A DNA stretch of 64,000 bases from NCBI RefSeq assembly GCF_029852145.1, contig NC_079977.1, forward strand, positions 15,372,640 through 15,436,639, given 5' to 3'. Each line of letters begins with the position of its first letter. Positions within the stretch are counted from its first letter, which is position 1. The stretch comes from Microplitis mediator. Lineage: Eukaryota; Arthropoda; Insecta; Hymenoptera; Braconidae. Made by a program: the position numbers and the translations under genes. The notes beneath the pieces were generated by a model that was not told the DNA's origin, searched no databases, and saw only the letters and a program-made list of their open reading frames with translations. Below, piece by piece: positions 10,797 through 22,787 of the stretch.

Positions 10797-10970
10797 ACAA
10801 GCTCAAAAATTTAACAGTGTTAATCAATCAAATCAACGATTTAATGTAACCCAGTGATAATTGTGCTGTGACAAATGAGAATAATGTTATATTTTTCAAT
10901 ATGCTCATTTTTTCATTATCCCAACCACCAACCAGTCTTGGCATGTATTTATAAATTAATTATTCCTACA
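10797..10970 (+). repeat. Truncated LTR of the same BEL/Pao family
   Basis: TCAACGATTTAATGTAACCC, the AGTGATAATTGTGCTGTGAC block, CCAACCACCAACCAGT and GGCATGTATTTATAA match the last roughly 160 bp of both BEL LTRs (2870-3017 and the equivalent part of 8046-9023). The 5' part of the LTR and any internal sequence are missing. It ends near 10970 at TATTCCTACA. Confidence 0.75.
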
Positions 10971-11190
10971 GACATTATGAATGCGTTATGCGAGAATTCA
11001 TTACTCGCTTACCCGGATTCTAGCCGACCTTTTAGTTTAGCGACTAGCTCTTCCAATGTCGGTGTTTCTTGCACCCTGAGCCAGGGACTCGATGATGAAA
11101 ATTGAGGTTCTGTTGATCCAAACGCTGAAGTCGAGAAAATTGTCTCTTGTAGGTTTCGAGTTGGGCAAAAGACAGAAACCAGATACACAC

Positions 11191-12148
11191 TGAGACAAAT
11201 AGCTTATTATCTTTGCGATTATTACTAGCATCCACCAGAATTCGGGGGTTGAACCTTGGCTTACGCTGGCCTCTAACAAATTTTTATTTTACCGGGACAG
11301 AGTGATGGGCTAGGATTTTTGCAATGCGAAGACCTGCACTTATTCAAACACGGCAGCGTATGTAAAACTCACAAGCTTACCTCAACGCTTATGACTTATG
11401 AATTATTTTCTTATTGATGGTCGAATCATTATTTCTACGTTAATTAATAGTATTTTCATTAAGCTATTTTAGAATCTTACCAGTAGAATAAGAATATGAA
11501 TAAGATCAAACGTAAAAGATAAAGTGAAGGAATGAATTGAAGCAGTGGAGATTTATTGCCAATTATAATAATGTTCAGTTACTTACAATAAACGTTATCC
11601 GTAAAATACAATATAGGAATAGTCCTGGTATAAACGCTGGATATTCAACAGTTATCCACGTGGCACATCGCAATTTCAGCACACTAAATTTATTATTTTT
11701 CTCAACAATTATTTGTAACGCGAGTATATCGCCAGTAACGTACAATAATGCTTAATTAGACTAAATTTTATTTGTAACAATTAATAACTGGAACCATAGA
11801 ATAGAAGCGCAACAGTATTGCCAGTTATATAAATTTTGTGCAAGTTAATTACCCGATTAATAATTACTTTACAAGTAAAAAACCTGCAGTTATGATGAAT
11901 AATTAATGTGAATTGCAATAAAGAGACATTTTACTCTGATTGATCCAAGACCAAAGTGCTGGCTCGATAATTAAGGGCATATGACTCGCCTGTGGGCTTT
12001 CTCCCCACTTCACCCTTACGGACATGCATTGACGTGAATACTAGCCATGTGACTATGGCACTGTGATATACAATTTCAGACGGCAACGAGACGGAGAAAA
12101 ATAGGTACCGCAAGGCGGAGGATAACGAAGACAATGCACATTGTCTCA
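11191..12148 (+). repeat. Solo LTR (Gypsy/errantivirus-like), copy 1
   Basis: A 958-bp unit, TGAGACAA...TTGTCTCA, which aligns over its length with the reverse complement of 28887-29852. Shared blocks include CACCAGAATTCG-GGGTTGAACC, the CCACGTGG region and CAGACGGCAACGAGACGGAG. The ends are TG...CA and mutually inverted. A polyadenylation signal AATAAA lies at 11917-11922. ACACAC flanks both sides (11185-11190 and 12149-12154), which fits a 4-6-bp target duplication. Nothing internal follows, so it is read as a solo LTR left by recombination. Confidence 0.7.
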
Positions 12149-12799
12149 ACACACAATGAAAAAGATTTTTTGGCAGTTTTGTACACTGTGCAACAATTGC
12201 AGCCTTATTTCTATGACGAGGCATTTACCTTATACACCATCAGCCCTATGATTGTACCAAGACATTTCACTTGCCAAACACTAAATATTGAAAATGTATA
12301 GCAGCTTCATCCAGTTTGGTGCACTTGGAAACTCCCAAGTGAACTGGGAAATCTATCTCTGAAAATCCTGACAAGATATTCCTAGCCAAGAGTCAGTGAT
12401 CCTGGTCGCCAGAAGGAAACTCTATGAAGAACCACTCAGGAACACCAGAGAGTTTTCCACCATTAGATCGGTCCGAAGTCAGCCAGTCTGACGAAGCCAC
12501 GGGGATTAAGGCTTGCGCTCAGCAAGAACCAAGCAATGGAAATTCTCAGGCACATGACTTCACCTCTCACGGAAAGGTCCTACCTGAGGTGGTTGACGAA
12601 CAACTGGAGAATGAGCTAGCGCTGGATTTTGTTTAACCAATTTCCAATTCAACCATCGTGGTGTGTCTTCCACCCTCTTTCCATGGAAATAGCGGAAGAT
12701 CTGAGTAGGTAAGGCTATCCACTACCCCAGGTCTCTTCTTCGTCAGATTCTGAGTCGCACAGACCTCCAAAAGTACCTGAAGATGGAATCCAATTCAGG
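12149..12799 (+). other. Unassigned sequence before the errantivirus-like remnant
   Basis: There is a short open stretch at 12424-12636 with polar composition and no recognised domain. It may be decayed Gypsy pol or gag sequence, given its position upstream of integrase fragments, but I see no motif to prove it. Confidence 0.3.
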
Positions 12800-13450
12800 G
12801 TCAGTCGAGATGGCATCACATATATGAGGGATCCCATGATGCATTATTTATCTCTGGAGTGCAAAACGGTGAACCGGTCTTGCTTCTGTTAAGAAACCTC
12901 CGCATTTAATAATAAAGAGAACCTGAAGATGGCTAAACCAAAAATGGGTAACGTATTAGTCACAAAATCTCTAGTGATACAGCAGCTTGCAAAAGCACTG
13001 AAAATTCAAAGATTAACAACTTTGGGTTATTATTATACTCAATCGGATGGGTCTTTAGAAAAAAGTCATCAACCACTAATAGATTTTTTAAGAGTGATCT
13101 CAGATAAGTAACGGAACTGGGATCGATCTGTAAGTCTTGCAGCATTGAGTTAGAACACTAACGTGCATACTTCCACCAAGCTTACTCCATTCGAGTTGAC
13201 ATTTGAGTAGAGAGCCTGGTTATCAGACCAATCGATACATTCCGATTACCTTGCTGATTTTATAGAAAGACCAGGACAGGTTAAAGAAATCGCTGCTGAC
13301 TGCTCAATAAGATGAAATATGATTCTAAAATTCGATACGATAAGCACATCTACTCTAAAACCTTCAAGGTAAGCGATTTTATTTTTGTTCTAAGAGACCA
13401 ACGAAAGATTGAAGCCAAACTCGCTTTCGATCGAAAGGTTAAACTTTCGT
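12800..13450 (+). pseudogene. Gypsy/errantivirus-like integrase remnant
   Basis: After a short RNase H/connector-like segment around 12790-12880, the frame from 12929 reads VIQQLAKALKIQRLTTLGYY and then SDGSLEKSHQPLIDFLR. This is the part of a Gypsy integrase core that includes the catalytic glutamate (family pattern P-x-[ST]-[ND]-G-x-x-E-R-x-H). It continues in a shifted frame with STKLTPFEL and ends with KYDSKIRYDKHIYSKTFKVS and DFIFVL, the usual C-terminal linker. Stops occur near 13109, 13208 and 13303. Integrase inserts the DNA copy; this one is dead. Confidence 0.75.
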
Positions 13451-13489
13451 AGAGCTTGCTGTTTCAGATTCACTCGAACTCTTAATCGA

Positions 13490-15061
13490 AATCAGCGAGC
13501 TCCATGGTTCGAATTGCTGGATACGATCATCAAAAAAATTATTTGAAACCATGGACTATGATGACAATGAACACATCAAGAAAGAGATCAACGTACTATA
13601 CCAAGACAACTTGGAAATGGCACATCTGGTACAAAACGCTACCCAAATCATCAAGAGCGAAATTAACACCATCGTCAGAAGTAAAGCACAAGTGGAAATC
13701 AACCTAGACCCACACGTAAACGCAACTCGTGTTGGCAAACTCAACCCGTGACACCTTGAGAACCTTCGGATTTTTACTGAAAGTTATGATGCTAAAGGAT
13801 GAGTGACAGCAAATAGCTATTCACCATCTCCAAGTGCTGAGGGAAGCTGAAACTATCATCGAAGAAGCCAATGCGGGAAGAGTTTTGCCTCAAGTCATCA
13901 CCAGGATACCAGGATAGTTATGTCAAGAGTCACACCAGGACAGTTATGTCAAGAGACCGTTGACCTCAAGAAGGAAAATCCCGAGTTAAACCCTTCACAG
14001 CCAATTGAAAGAATGGACATGCTGACCTTGTTAACGGTGTCAACAGCAAAAGTAGCAAAGTCAAAACGGTACCTACCTATTTTAGTAACTTTGCCCATGT
14101 TCCACAAGATTTCATTATTATCACACGAAATGAGATCACTGCTAAAACTAGAAAATCTGAACGGCAAAGTTCAGACACTAGCGATTTAATCATCCAAAAA
14201 ATTTTTGATCACAGACTTAGGTCTGCAACAATTGTACTTTGCAAATCTCGACTACATCAACAAATTCAGGAGTATTGAACATGACGTGTCATGCTGTCCG
14301 GAAATTCCATTTCAGTCCATGGAGATTCCAGACGAAGTTGATAGTAAAATGAGATTGTTGTTGGAGTCAACATAAGATATCATGCAAGTTTGCGATACTC
14401 GCATTTAACTAACCGAATTATTTGGCATACTCGACTTGTAAAAAACAAAAACTGAGATTTAAGTGCTTAAATTCAATCGAAAAAGATTATTACATCAATG
14501 GGACTAGAATGGTTTATATTGACACCAGTTGCAAAATTAAGAACGCAAGATACTTTATTAAAAGCACAGACGAAGAGATCACTCTGCGGAACATCACCTT
14601 TCTGAGGTTAAATTCGATCCGAGAGTCGTTATCATTGAATTTATTAGCTCAGCCCAAGATATCCAGTTTCGTCTTCAAAAGTAACATCGATCTGCTCCAA
14701 ACTGTGGACAAATTTGAACCCTGGGGAACAGGATTTGAAGAAACCGAGAACCGAATGTCGATATCTTGTCACCGCGAAGAAGATAAAAATCTACCAAACA
14801 ATAATGGCAGGAAATATGTTCACCTTAAACCTCTTGGCTCTCATCCTTATATTCCCACTGATCTTCAAATGATGCTCATGTGAGAAGAAAACGCTGCTTC
14901 ACCTACAAGAAAAACAAGCAGGCAGTCGAGACTCTTCATGAATCAACTGAAGAAACCAAGCCTACCTTTAATGCTAAACCAAAGGTCGTTGAAATCAAGG
15001 ACCAACCCAAGGTCATCCAGCTCAAAGAAGCTCCACTAACTTCAGCTCGTGTCGTCTTCCC
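13490..15061 (+). pseudogene. Errantivirus-like envelope (env) remnant
   Basis: It follows an integrase remnant in the order pol-env expected of errantiviruses. 13540-13700 encodes a heptad-like helical stretch (NLEMAHLVQNATQIIKSEIN) of the kind found after the fusion-peptide region of F-like insect retroviral envelopes. 14420-14760 is a cysteine-containing ectodomain-like open frame. At 14816-14868 a different frame encodes a strongly hydrophobic segment, a likely membrane anchor, and 14880-15060 encodes a basic tail (RRKRCFTYKKNK). The frame is broken by several stops and shifts between 13707 and 14422 and again at the anchor. It is truncated by a palindromic element at 15062. The env assignment rests on order and topology, not on a diagnostic motif. 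Confidence 0.55.
13906..13957 (+). repeat. Short tandem duplication in the env remnant
   Basis: ACCAGGATAGTTATGTCAAG and ACCAGGACAGTTATGTCAAG follow each other at a 26-bp step within the broken env region. It is a local duplication. Confidence 0.6.
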
Positions 15062-15348
15062 ACCCGGGGAAAAAGGTTTAGATCTGACCATATATAATCA
15101 TATCTGATCAGATCTGACAAAGAAGATCCGGCCAGATCTTCAAATTATCTCTATCTGACAAAATCTGGCCGGATTTGATCAGATATAATTATAGGTGGTC
15201 AGATCTAAACTTTTTTTCCTAGGATCCCTATTGAAAGAAATATTAAATTGCAAAAAAAAGATAGTTTTAATTCGATCCGAAATGTAATGTTATGTATTTG
15301 GAACGTTACTCAGACGAATTGTACATGATTATGATTTATGAATAAATC

Positions 15349-15420
15349 CCGGTGACTGCTGGGCTCGAACCTGCATCGTTCCCATTCAAAGCCTTTGATG
15401 CTATCCACTGCGCTGACCCA
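15349..15420 (-). repeat. tRNA-Gln-like segment (SINE-head-like), copy 1
   Basis: The minus strand carries a box-A-like CAGCGCAGTGGATAGC, a GGCTTTGAAT anticodon-arm-like sequence (TTG within GACTTTGAATC in the better copy) and a perfect box B, GGTTCGAGCCC (15361-15371). Sequence after it (CAGCAGTCACCGGGATTT) also matches the copy at 61496-61575. It is not a functional tRNA: the acceptor stem does not close. Confidence 0.6.
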
Positions 15421-15756
15421 CGTGTGAATCGCGTGAGTGTAAATAACTAGATATGAACTGTTTTCAATAATAATTCAATGTATATACGGTTGTATCTGAG
15501 CAGATATAAGAAGATCTGATTATGTTAAGTGTTGTATTTAGTTCAAATATAGTTATCTGAACGGATCTTACGAGATATACGCAGATCTGACCAGATATAT
15601 ACAATTTTCGATAAAAATAAGACGTGTACATAATTATATCTCAGCAGATATAGTAAGATCTGATAATGTTAAATGTTGTATTTAGTTCAAATATAGCTAT
15701 CTGATCAGATCTCACAAAATATGCGTGGAACGGACTAGATATCATCATGTCTGATA

Positions 15757-15822
<66 letters not shown>

Positions 15823-17130
15823 GTTATTAATCATGCCAAGGCACAGGCCATACGGCAATTTCACGATACAGTTTTTATGAGTTTTCTACAATTTTTACAG
15901 GTTTTGTATAAAGTTTTAACTTAACATTAAGTTACATTCTTAATTCTACTACGTTACATAAATTCTTAATTCTAGAACTAACTTAGGATTTAGATTTAGA
16001 TTAACTTAGACTAACTTAGATTCAACTCAAACCAACTACAGGAAAGCACTTTTACAATTTTGCTCAAATGAAATTTACTTGATATCTAGATTTAATGAAT
16101 AATCATGTATTCTATTTCTAAACACCTCAATACTACTGGATTGGATAATTTCCAGTGGTAGGTCTTGCGAAAGACGAATAGCTGAGACAACAAATGAGTT
16201 TTTATAATATATCGTCACAAAGTTTGGGATCTTAAACGAAATTTGGTTTCGCTTTGCGGCTAATCTTTCGGATCTTCGACTATCTAGATCTTCAATAAAT
16301 AGTTCACGCAAATAATAAGGCTTCCCTACTTCAAGAAGTTTATAAAAATAACAAGCTAGGTAATAAACTCTTCGGGATTTGACTGATAAACATCCAAGAT
16401 TGCGTCGATACGGAGTAATATGGTCGTCCTTCTTCAGGTTAAAAATGAATCTGATGGCATTATTTATTGAACGTTGGAGCTTGAGGTCATCTGCAATGGT
16501 TGAGTCAGTGCTTGCGACTATACAGTAGTCAACAAGTGGCAGGATAGTAGCTGAGATTAATAATTTGCGCATGGTAGTCGAGAAGATATTTTTCCTCAGC
16601 TTCAAACTGTGCAATGAAAAATTTATTTTCCTTGTCATTTGAGATACATGATTCGCCCAAGACAAGTTATTTGTAAGATATATACCAAGACATTTGGTGG
16701 ATTCTACAAATGAAATTTCTACAGAGTTGACTACTACTGACGGTATATTTAGACCGTTCATCGACCTGAGTTTGCCAGGTGAACCTAATATCATAGCTTT
16801 GGTCTTACTCAAATTTATTTTTAATCCGATACTCTCTGCCCAATCTGCGAAACCTTGCGCATCTTCAGAGGCTGCCCAAACTGCTTCCCATAGTTGAAAG
16901 AGTTTAAAGTAAAGATATATGTAGGTATCATCAGCAAATAATCCCCGTTTACAATATTTGAGCCATTTCACAACTGTATTCATTGCCAGTAGAAATAGTA
17001 TAGGCCCAAGCACAGATCCTTGAGGAACGCCCGATGTAATCTTCAAAAGCTTCATTGGGTTTCCAGTTTCATTTAACACTGATTGACTTGTATCAGATAA
17101 ATATGAAAAAAAAACAAACAATCGATTTCA
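15757..17130 (-). mobile_element. 5'-truncated non-LTR retrotransposon with (TAA)n tail
   Basis: The minus-strand element ends in a trinucleotide tail seen on the plus strand as (ATT)n at about 15757-15824. It carries an RT fragment at 16075-17121. The 5' end is truncated within the RT domain near 17130. It lies inside the palindromic element 15062-17322: GATCAGATC-type sequence occurs on both sides. Possible CTAGATAT flanks exist on both sides but do not abut the tail, so I do not claim a target duplication. Confidence 0.75.
16075..17121 (-). pseudogene. Non-LTR reverse transcriptase, 5'-truncated (CR1/Jockey-like)
   Basis: 348 codons are open. Residues 29-40 are TSGVPQGSVLGP and residues 62-66 FADDT, the RT motifs of fingers/palm and the catalytic aspartates. 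Around residues 90-110 comes the GLKINLSKTKAMILG region, and then ESTKCLGIYLTNNLSWANHV of the thumb. The C-terminal 150 residues hold no RNase H or zinc knuckle. The N-terminal endonuclease and the first half of RT are missing, so it is a dead-on-arrival copy although its remaining frame is intact. That implies a fairly recent insertion. Clade assignment is tentative: the (TAA)n tail also occurs in I-type elements. Confidence 0.85.
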
Positions 17131-17322
17131 TAGAAAAACCTGGGCTAGATATTGTATCTAGCCCAGATCTAATTATATCTGATTAAATCTGACCGGATAT
17201 AAACGGTGGTTGGCTAGATATAATGAGATCTGATCGTATCTAAATATAAGATCTGATCAGATACAAATAGATCTGCCAAGATATAATTATATCTGATCAG
17301 ATCTAAATTATTTTCTCCAGGC

Positions 17323-20300
17323 AGCAAGCCAACGAATCTATCCAACTTGTGCTGCGAAAGTTTTTCGTTTCTCTGACTAACAGCGCACCGTGTCACTTCA
17401 AAAAAGGATTCCTGCTTTATCTTCACATCATTGTAGATTAAAATCAAAAAATTTTTAATGCCAAAAAAAAATCTTTCATATCCAAATTACAGAATTTAAG
17501 ATGGAATCATCTAGACACTCGAGGAAACAGGAAAGAATACGGGAAAGGTCTTGTTGAAGCAAAGCCATTATCCCTAACTATTCGCCACGATATTAACACA
17601 CTTAACTGTCTTTGGCGCATGCGCGTCTTTGGATGACGATTACAGTACGTTGTCATCTTCTCTTACAGGAACAGCGGCTTCATTTCAAAATCTTCTTTCT
17701 TAATTTTCTTTTTAAGCACTTAACAAATCCGCTTCTCCAATATGCCACCTATATTAGCATAGAAAATTATCTTCGGTAGTCGAGGTGATTCCTCATGAAC
17801 AATTTACGTGTAATTACTTACCTCAAGCCTGTCACGTGTTTTGACCAATTTTGATTTGTACCTACCTTTGCAAATTACACACAAATCACACCAGACAATC
17901 GAAAATTTTGAAGGAAATCTTATAATCATAATCATCACTCGACAATTCACTGGTATATACTCACTTATATGTTAATTTATATACTTATATATACTTATAT
18001 ATACGCATTTATATCACTAGATGTAGACGATTTTAGACCTTATACAAAGAACAAAAAAACACGATCACCGAGTTCTTTGTCTCTTTGCCGGTTGCAAGAT
18101 TTATTCAAACGAGATCAATGATGCGTTCAATAATTTGCATCCCACTGATCTAGTACGCTCTTGAGAGCTACAATCGCGGATAAAGAGGCGACCAATTGGA
18201 TGATGTCTTTAGCACTCTCACTTATGCGACTCGCGACTCTCTTACTCACTCATGGGCGGACTATTCCTTATGCTAAACTAGTACTAGATTATTCCGTATG
18301 CTAATTTATTTCAACTCTGGAGGAAGGGCCCGTGCTGGGTGACGTAATTAGAAAAACACCTGGACCGCCTTCAACGAGTTAATTGGGGAACCAGGGCTTC
18401 CTCTAGAATCCCCAGCAACAGCAGGGCTTAGAAAAAAAATGTTTTTTTTTCTCATTGTTAAATTCTTGTTTATTTCTTTTCTTTGGTAAAAATAAATTAA
18501 ACCATCTTACCCTTGCGCTGCAACGATAGTTCACTATCTGGAACCAGGTACACTAAACTCGTTGTAGTTCTTCCCAGTCACGTAAATCATGATGAAGTTA
18601 TCTTTTTTGTAAATATGATTGTTTTCTATTTTGTTATACACTCTCTTCACAACGATCGGGCGTCAACTACTGCACTTAAATCTAACAAAAAGAAACTTGC
18701 AATAGAAAATGTGCACCGAGATGAGCCGCTAAGTTGGAAACCGTATTCATCCTTGGCAAATGCAGCATGTTTAACGAGAACAATTAAACATCGTTAGATG
18801 TCAGTGCGAGGTAGACTATTCACCTCTTGTTTTAAAATTATATATCCGAGTGTTACGGCATACCATCCCAAAATACGAAATGACGTATAATTGAATAAAA
18901 TTTTGAATTTTAAAACTAAACACATCGAAGGTCAGATGAGTTGTCAGATTTAGAAAGAAACATCAGATATTCCTTTTTTATTACTTATTAAAAAATAATA
19001 AGCCAGCTAATAAACTGAGCTATGATAATCTCCCCAATGCTCGTGACCAAACAGCACCAACTTCAAATAACGCCGCGCGACGTTCTCCCGTTTTACTTTA
19101 GGAAGTCTAGTATCACCATCCCGAAAACCTTTACATCTGTGCATTGTTGACTTTACATTTAACTATCGATTCACTTGGTCTCTCCACATTCCCTTCTAGT
19201 ATCGAATAGCCAAATTAACATCAAAATTCATTGAAGATTTTAAATAAACTATAAAACAAACTGATAATTATCAATAAAAACAAGGTAATAAAATCTATGA
19301 TTGACACCAATGTCAGTAAGTAAAATCATAAATAACGCTGATACGCAACAGTAACTATTGCACCATAACCTAAGAAGCTTATTGGTAAAATAAATATTAA
19401 GAACTAGAGGAGCAATATTCCAACGTATTGATAAAAAAATAGAATAAGATAACAATTAACTAACTACATAACATCGGACAACCATAACATATTATGGCAG
19501 AGCATATGAAAATAATAATACTTCCTTAACATCCCACGGAGAATAATTAAATTTATAGCCGACTAACTATAATAATAAGAGTAATTATAATCGATCATTA
19601 GATAATGAAAAAAGGATTCGTCTAAATAAAAACTCATACATCAACTAACTAACCATCCGAAAGCAACTGAGAAACCTAACTATTTCGCTTTCTCATCCGT
19701 CTCTCTCTCTAACACAAACATAAGCTAATAACTTTAATCTTCAATATCTCAGCACATAAATAAAATTATGATTAACCAAAATTATCATAATAATTCACTG
19801 GTGCCCCTTTACCGATAAAATTGATAATAATTGCAAATTATTGAATATTTATAATCAAAAACAGGCATAACCTTTAAACCACCAATAATAGGGATAAATT
19901 ACAATAGCCCATCGATAGATAAGGAAAAGTGGATTATTAATTATTAAACACTCAAACCTTAATCTTAACCGATAATCTGTAATTAACTACTTAAAATAAG
20001 CCCATCTAATAGCATTGGATTGAACCTCCTTCTTTCACTAATAGAAATTACTACTGCCTGCCTTGTCGCGTTTCCGAAGTTTCTTCTTGTAACGTACCGC
20101 GTGATGTATCCGGTCATTTCTCTCTCTAATACATACGACTATATCGATAAATTTTACTTTAACTAACTCGATAGATAATCAAAATAACGACAAACTAAAA
20201 ATATCATAATCATACGATAGTCCACCTTATTTGATCGAATCGATGATAGTTTCTATAAAAACCGCCGCAAATCGCTCCTCTATGCTTATTAATTATCATG

Positions 20301-20560
20301 CTCCTGATTACGTATAATCATATTCCTTAAATATTAAATTTTGAATTCTTCGTTCGAGTCGTTAATAATTAAATTTAGAATTTATACAATTTAAATAGAA
20401 TTATTTTAAATAATAATAATTTTGATTTTTAATTATTTTATTCAACATTACAAATAATTTAAATAATTAAATTATTTCTGTTGAATATTAATGCTGTTTT
20501 AATCTTTATTATTCACATTTAAATAAATTTCGTCATGTTTAAATATTTAATAATAATTAG
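17323..20560. other. Non-coding; possible LTR-like block at 18050-18430
   Basis: 17323-17650 shows no clear continuation of env that I can confirm. 18050-18430 is GC-richer than its surroundings, with repeated ATTCC-TATGCTAA pieces near 18265-18305, and may be a decayed LTR. 18500-20560 is AT-rich with several CTCTCTCTCT pieces and no gene-like frame. Confidence 0.4.
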
Positions 20561-21293
20561 ATAAGAATGAAAGGATCTGGTATGTGTGAATTGGCGGGTA
20601 GTGAATAATTTTATTCAACACTGAATTTTCGTAAATATTAACAATAAATATTTTATTTACACTATTTACATATGCTAAGAATTAATGAGCATGAGAAAGC
20701 ACTAGATAAATTGTTTTTAGTATTCAGTTAAATTAATTATCATGTCACGTAACCATTCAAATTAATGTATAATTAATTAGTAATAAGAATTAAAAATAGT
20801 CTTTAAGTTTAAATTTAAATGGTTACGCGGGCATTTCGATACCACGCCGGTGTGGAGACAGCGTTTGCTCGTGGAGTGGCGCATGCGCGCGGCGTGAATG
20901 AGAGCACGTGTGTGCCAATATTTTAATTTATAATTTAAAAATAATTATATTCCATATTAATTGTTTACAAGGAAACATTTATTATTTTGCGTTATCTGGG
21001 GGACATAATGTGTGGTCACATTATGCCCCAATCATTGTTTTTATTTTATTTTGATTTAACTTGATATCCAGGTATCAAGGTCTGGATAAATACCGGCCGC
21101 AGGGTAGGGGAAAATCGATATTTTCCTTTCCAATATCGACACTGATTACATGTGTTTAAATAATTATTATTTAATTTACCGTATAGTTAAATATTATAAT
21201 TTTCCCAGGAATAAATACTAGATATATGTATTTAATTTATTATGTATCATTCAGGTTGGGAAAGAATGTTTTTATAATTTATTTACTTGATTT

Positions 21294-22787
21294 TCCAAGG
21301 GGAAATACTAAGCCCTCTTCTTTTTAGCCTGTACATCAGTGATGTGGTCCAGGTTTTGCATAACAAAGGTGCCGAAGGACTCTTTCTTGGGTCCCGCGAA
21401 ATCCTGCTTCTGATGTATGCAGGCGACATCGCTCTTCTGGCTACCTCCGAAGCAAAGCTACGCAGAAGCCTCTTGCTCCTTGAAGAGTACTGCTTAACCA
21501 ACGATCTCACAGTAAACACTCGAAAAACCATGATACTTGTCACCAGATCTACTGGCCGCATTCCAAGGAAGCTAAGCAAATTCACCTACAAGGGCGAGAT
21601 CATTGAAGTCGTCCCATCGTTCGAATACCTCGGAGTCACCTTCTGTACGTCACTGCAAGGGCACCTGGCCACCACCGAAGCCATAAAAAAGAGTAAAATT
21701 GCAGCCAGCTCTGCTTTGGGAATTCTCGCCAAGCTTAAGACTAGCGCCTGGGCTGGAGTCTCGAAACTGCACAGTAGCATCATCCGGTCCACAATGGCAT
21801 ACCTTGCTCACGTCTGGGGCCTGCAACCTGATAACCTAGAAAGACTGGAATCAGCTAGTCTATTTTTCTTTAAACGTTTGCTCAACATACCGCTGTGCAC
21901 ACCCAACTATGCCCTTCGCTTGGAACTCGGGCTAGATCACTTCTCTACCTTAGCCCTGAAAGCTGCCTTAAACTGGGTCATCAAAATCCTGGACATGCCT
22001 GATGAGCGACTTTCCAAAGTCTGCTTGAAGTACCTCGCATCTCTCACAAAATCTCCCTTCAATTCCGCCAAACTGAACTGGGTCCAACAACTTTCTAAAA
22101 TCTTGGAACAGATCGGGGAAGAAAACATGCTCAACAATCTCCCACCAGTTCACTCGAGTCTAAAAAAGGATGCCCTGGTGGAAAAATTCAGAAACTACCA
22201 ATACTTCCTAGATGTGGATAGATATACCAAATCTTCAGCATGTCAGATTATTTTCGATCACAGGACTTTTGGCCACACAGCTTCCAACATAATCCTCAGC
22301 AATTTGCCTTACCACCTGGCCAGACTATTCTGCCAACTACGCCTTGCATCACACTACGCCTGCAACGTATCGATTGGGAAAAAGACCATCAAATTTTCCC
22401 CTCAGAAGAATTGTCCATGCTGCTACCTTAGTGAATCTGACTCCATTTCCCATTTCTTGTCCGACTGTCCAGCACTAAGTGAACCCAGAGAGAAATTTTT
22501 AAACGAATGGACCCTCAACGACCTACATCACAGCATCTCCTTGGAATTTTTAGTAACCTGGACCTTGGAATCAACCCAATTGCTTTTTGCTTACTGTAAA
22601 TCTAGTCACAAAATCAGAAACAGCCTCTAATTTTCATTTCAATTCATAACCGTTTTTCTATAGACACTTTCAAAGCCACTTTTATATTTTTTCTTTTTGT
22701 ATTAATTACCCTAAATCCAATCTCTTGTAATATATTGTATTGAGGATTGTATCCTGCTTAACGCAAATAAATATATATTTATATATA
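21294..22787 (+). mobile_element. 5'-truncated non-LTR retrotransposon with imperfect target-site duplication
   Basis: It runs from just before QGEILSPLLF of RT to an AT-rich tail ending in repeated TATATATTTA. It is flanked by TTTACTTGATTT (21282-21293) and TTTATTTGATTT (22788-22799), 11 of 12 identical, a credible target-site duplication. Only the 3' part of the element was integrated. Confidence 0.7.
21297..22630 (+). pseudogene. Non-LTR reverse transcriptase fragment (R1/Jockey-like)
   Basis: The open frame runs to TAA 22628-22630. It begins in QGEILSPLLFSLYISDV, the conserved fingers/palm motif, so everything N-terminal is missing. The catalytic motif reads YAGD (about residues 44-47 counted from 21287) where active enzymes have YADD: one catalytic aspartate position is changed. 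The thumb-like VVPSFEYLGVTF follows. Near the C-terminus CPCC...H...C (from residue 376) is the zinc-knuckle-like motif typical of R1/Jockey relatives. The frame is otherwise intact. The reading start at 21287 lies in flanking sequence. Confidence 0.85.

Larger units (their letters stand above)
15062..17322. mobile_element. Palindrome-rich element with CCGGGGAAAAAG-type ends, interrupted by a LINE
   Basis: The left end reads CCGGGGAAAAAGGTTTAGAT and the right end, reversed, CCTGGAGAAAATAATTTAGAT; both continue into TCTGATCAGATC-like palindromes. The interior is filled with repeated GATCTGATCAGATC and TATATCTGA blocks (15070-15220, 15480-15750, 17140-17310). 15066-15222 folds back on itself. 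15491-15600 is repeated at 15636-15745. A tRNA-Gln-like segment lies at 15349-15420. A LINE occupies 15757 to about 17130. There is no transposase, so it is non-autonomous. Confidence 0.55.

Noticed and set aside
15349..15420. Functional tRNA-Gln gene
   Set aside because: Box B is perfect but the D-arm and acceptor stem do not close, and a second copy with the same flank sits in another repeat.
15480..15750. Tandem GATCTGATCAGATC words as a possible operator array
   Set aside because: They occur throughout a mobile element with defined ends and are better read as part of its body.
15757..17130. CTAGATAT as target-site duplication of the LINE
   Set aside because: The left copy is separated from the (ATT)n tail by about 16 bases, and the motif is common in the host palindromic element.
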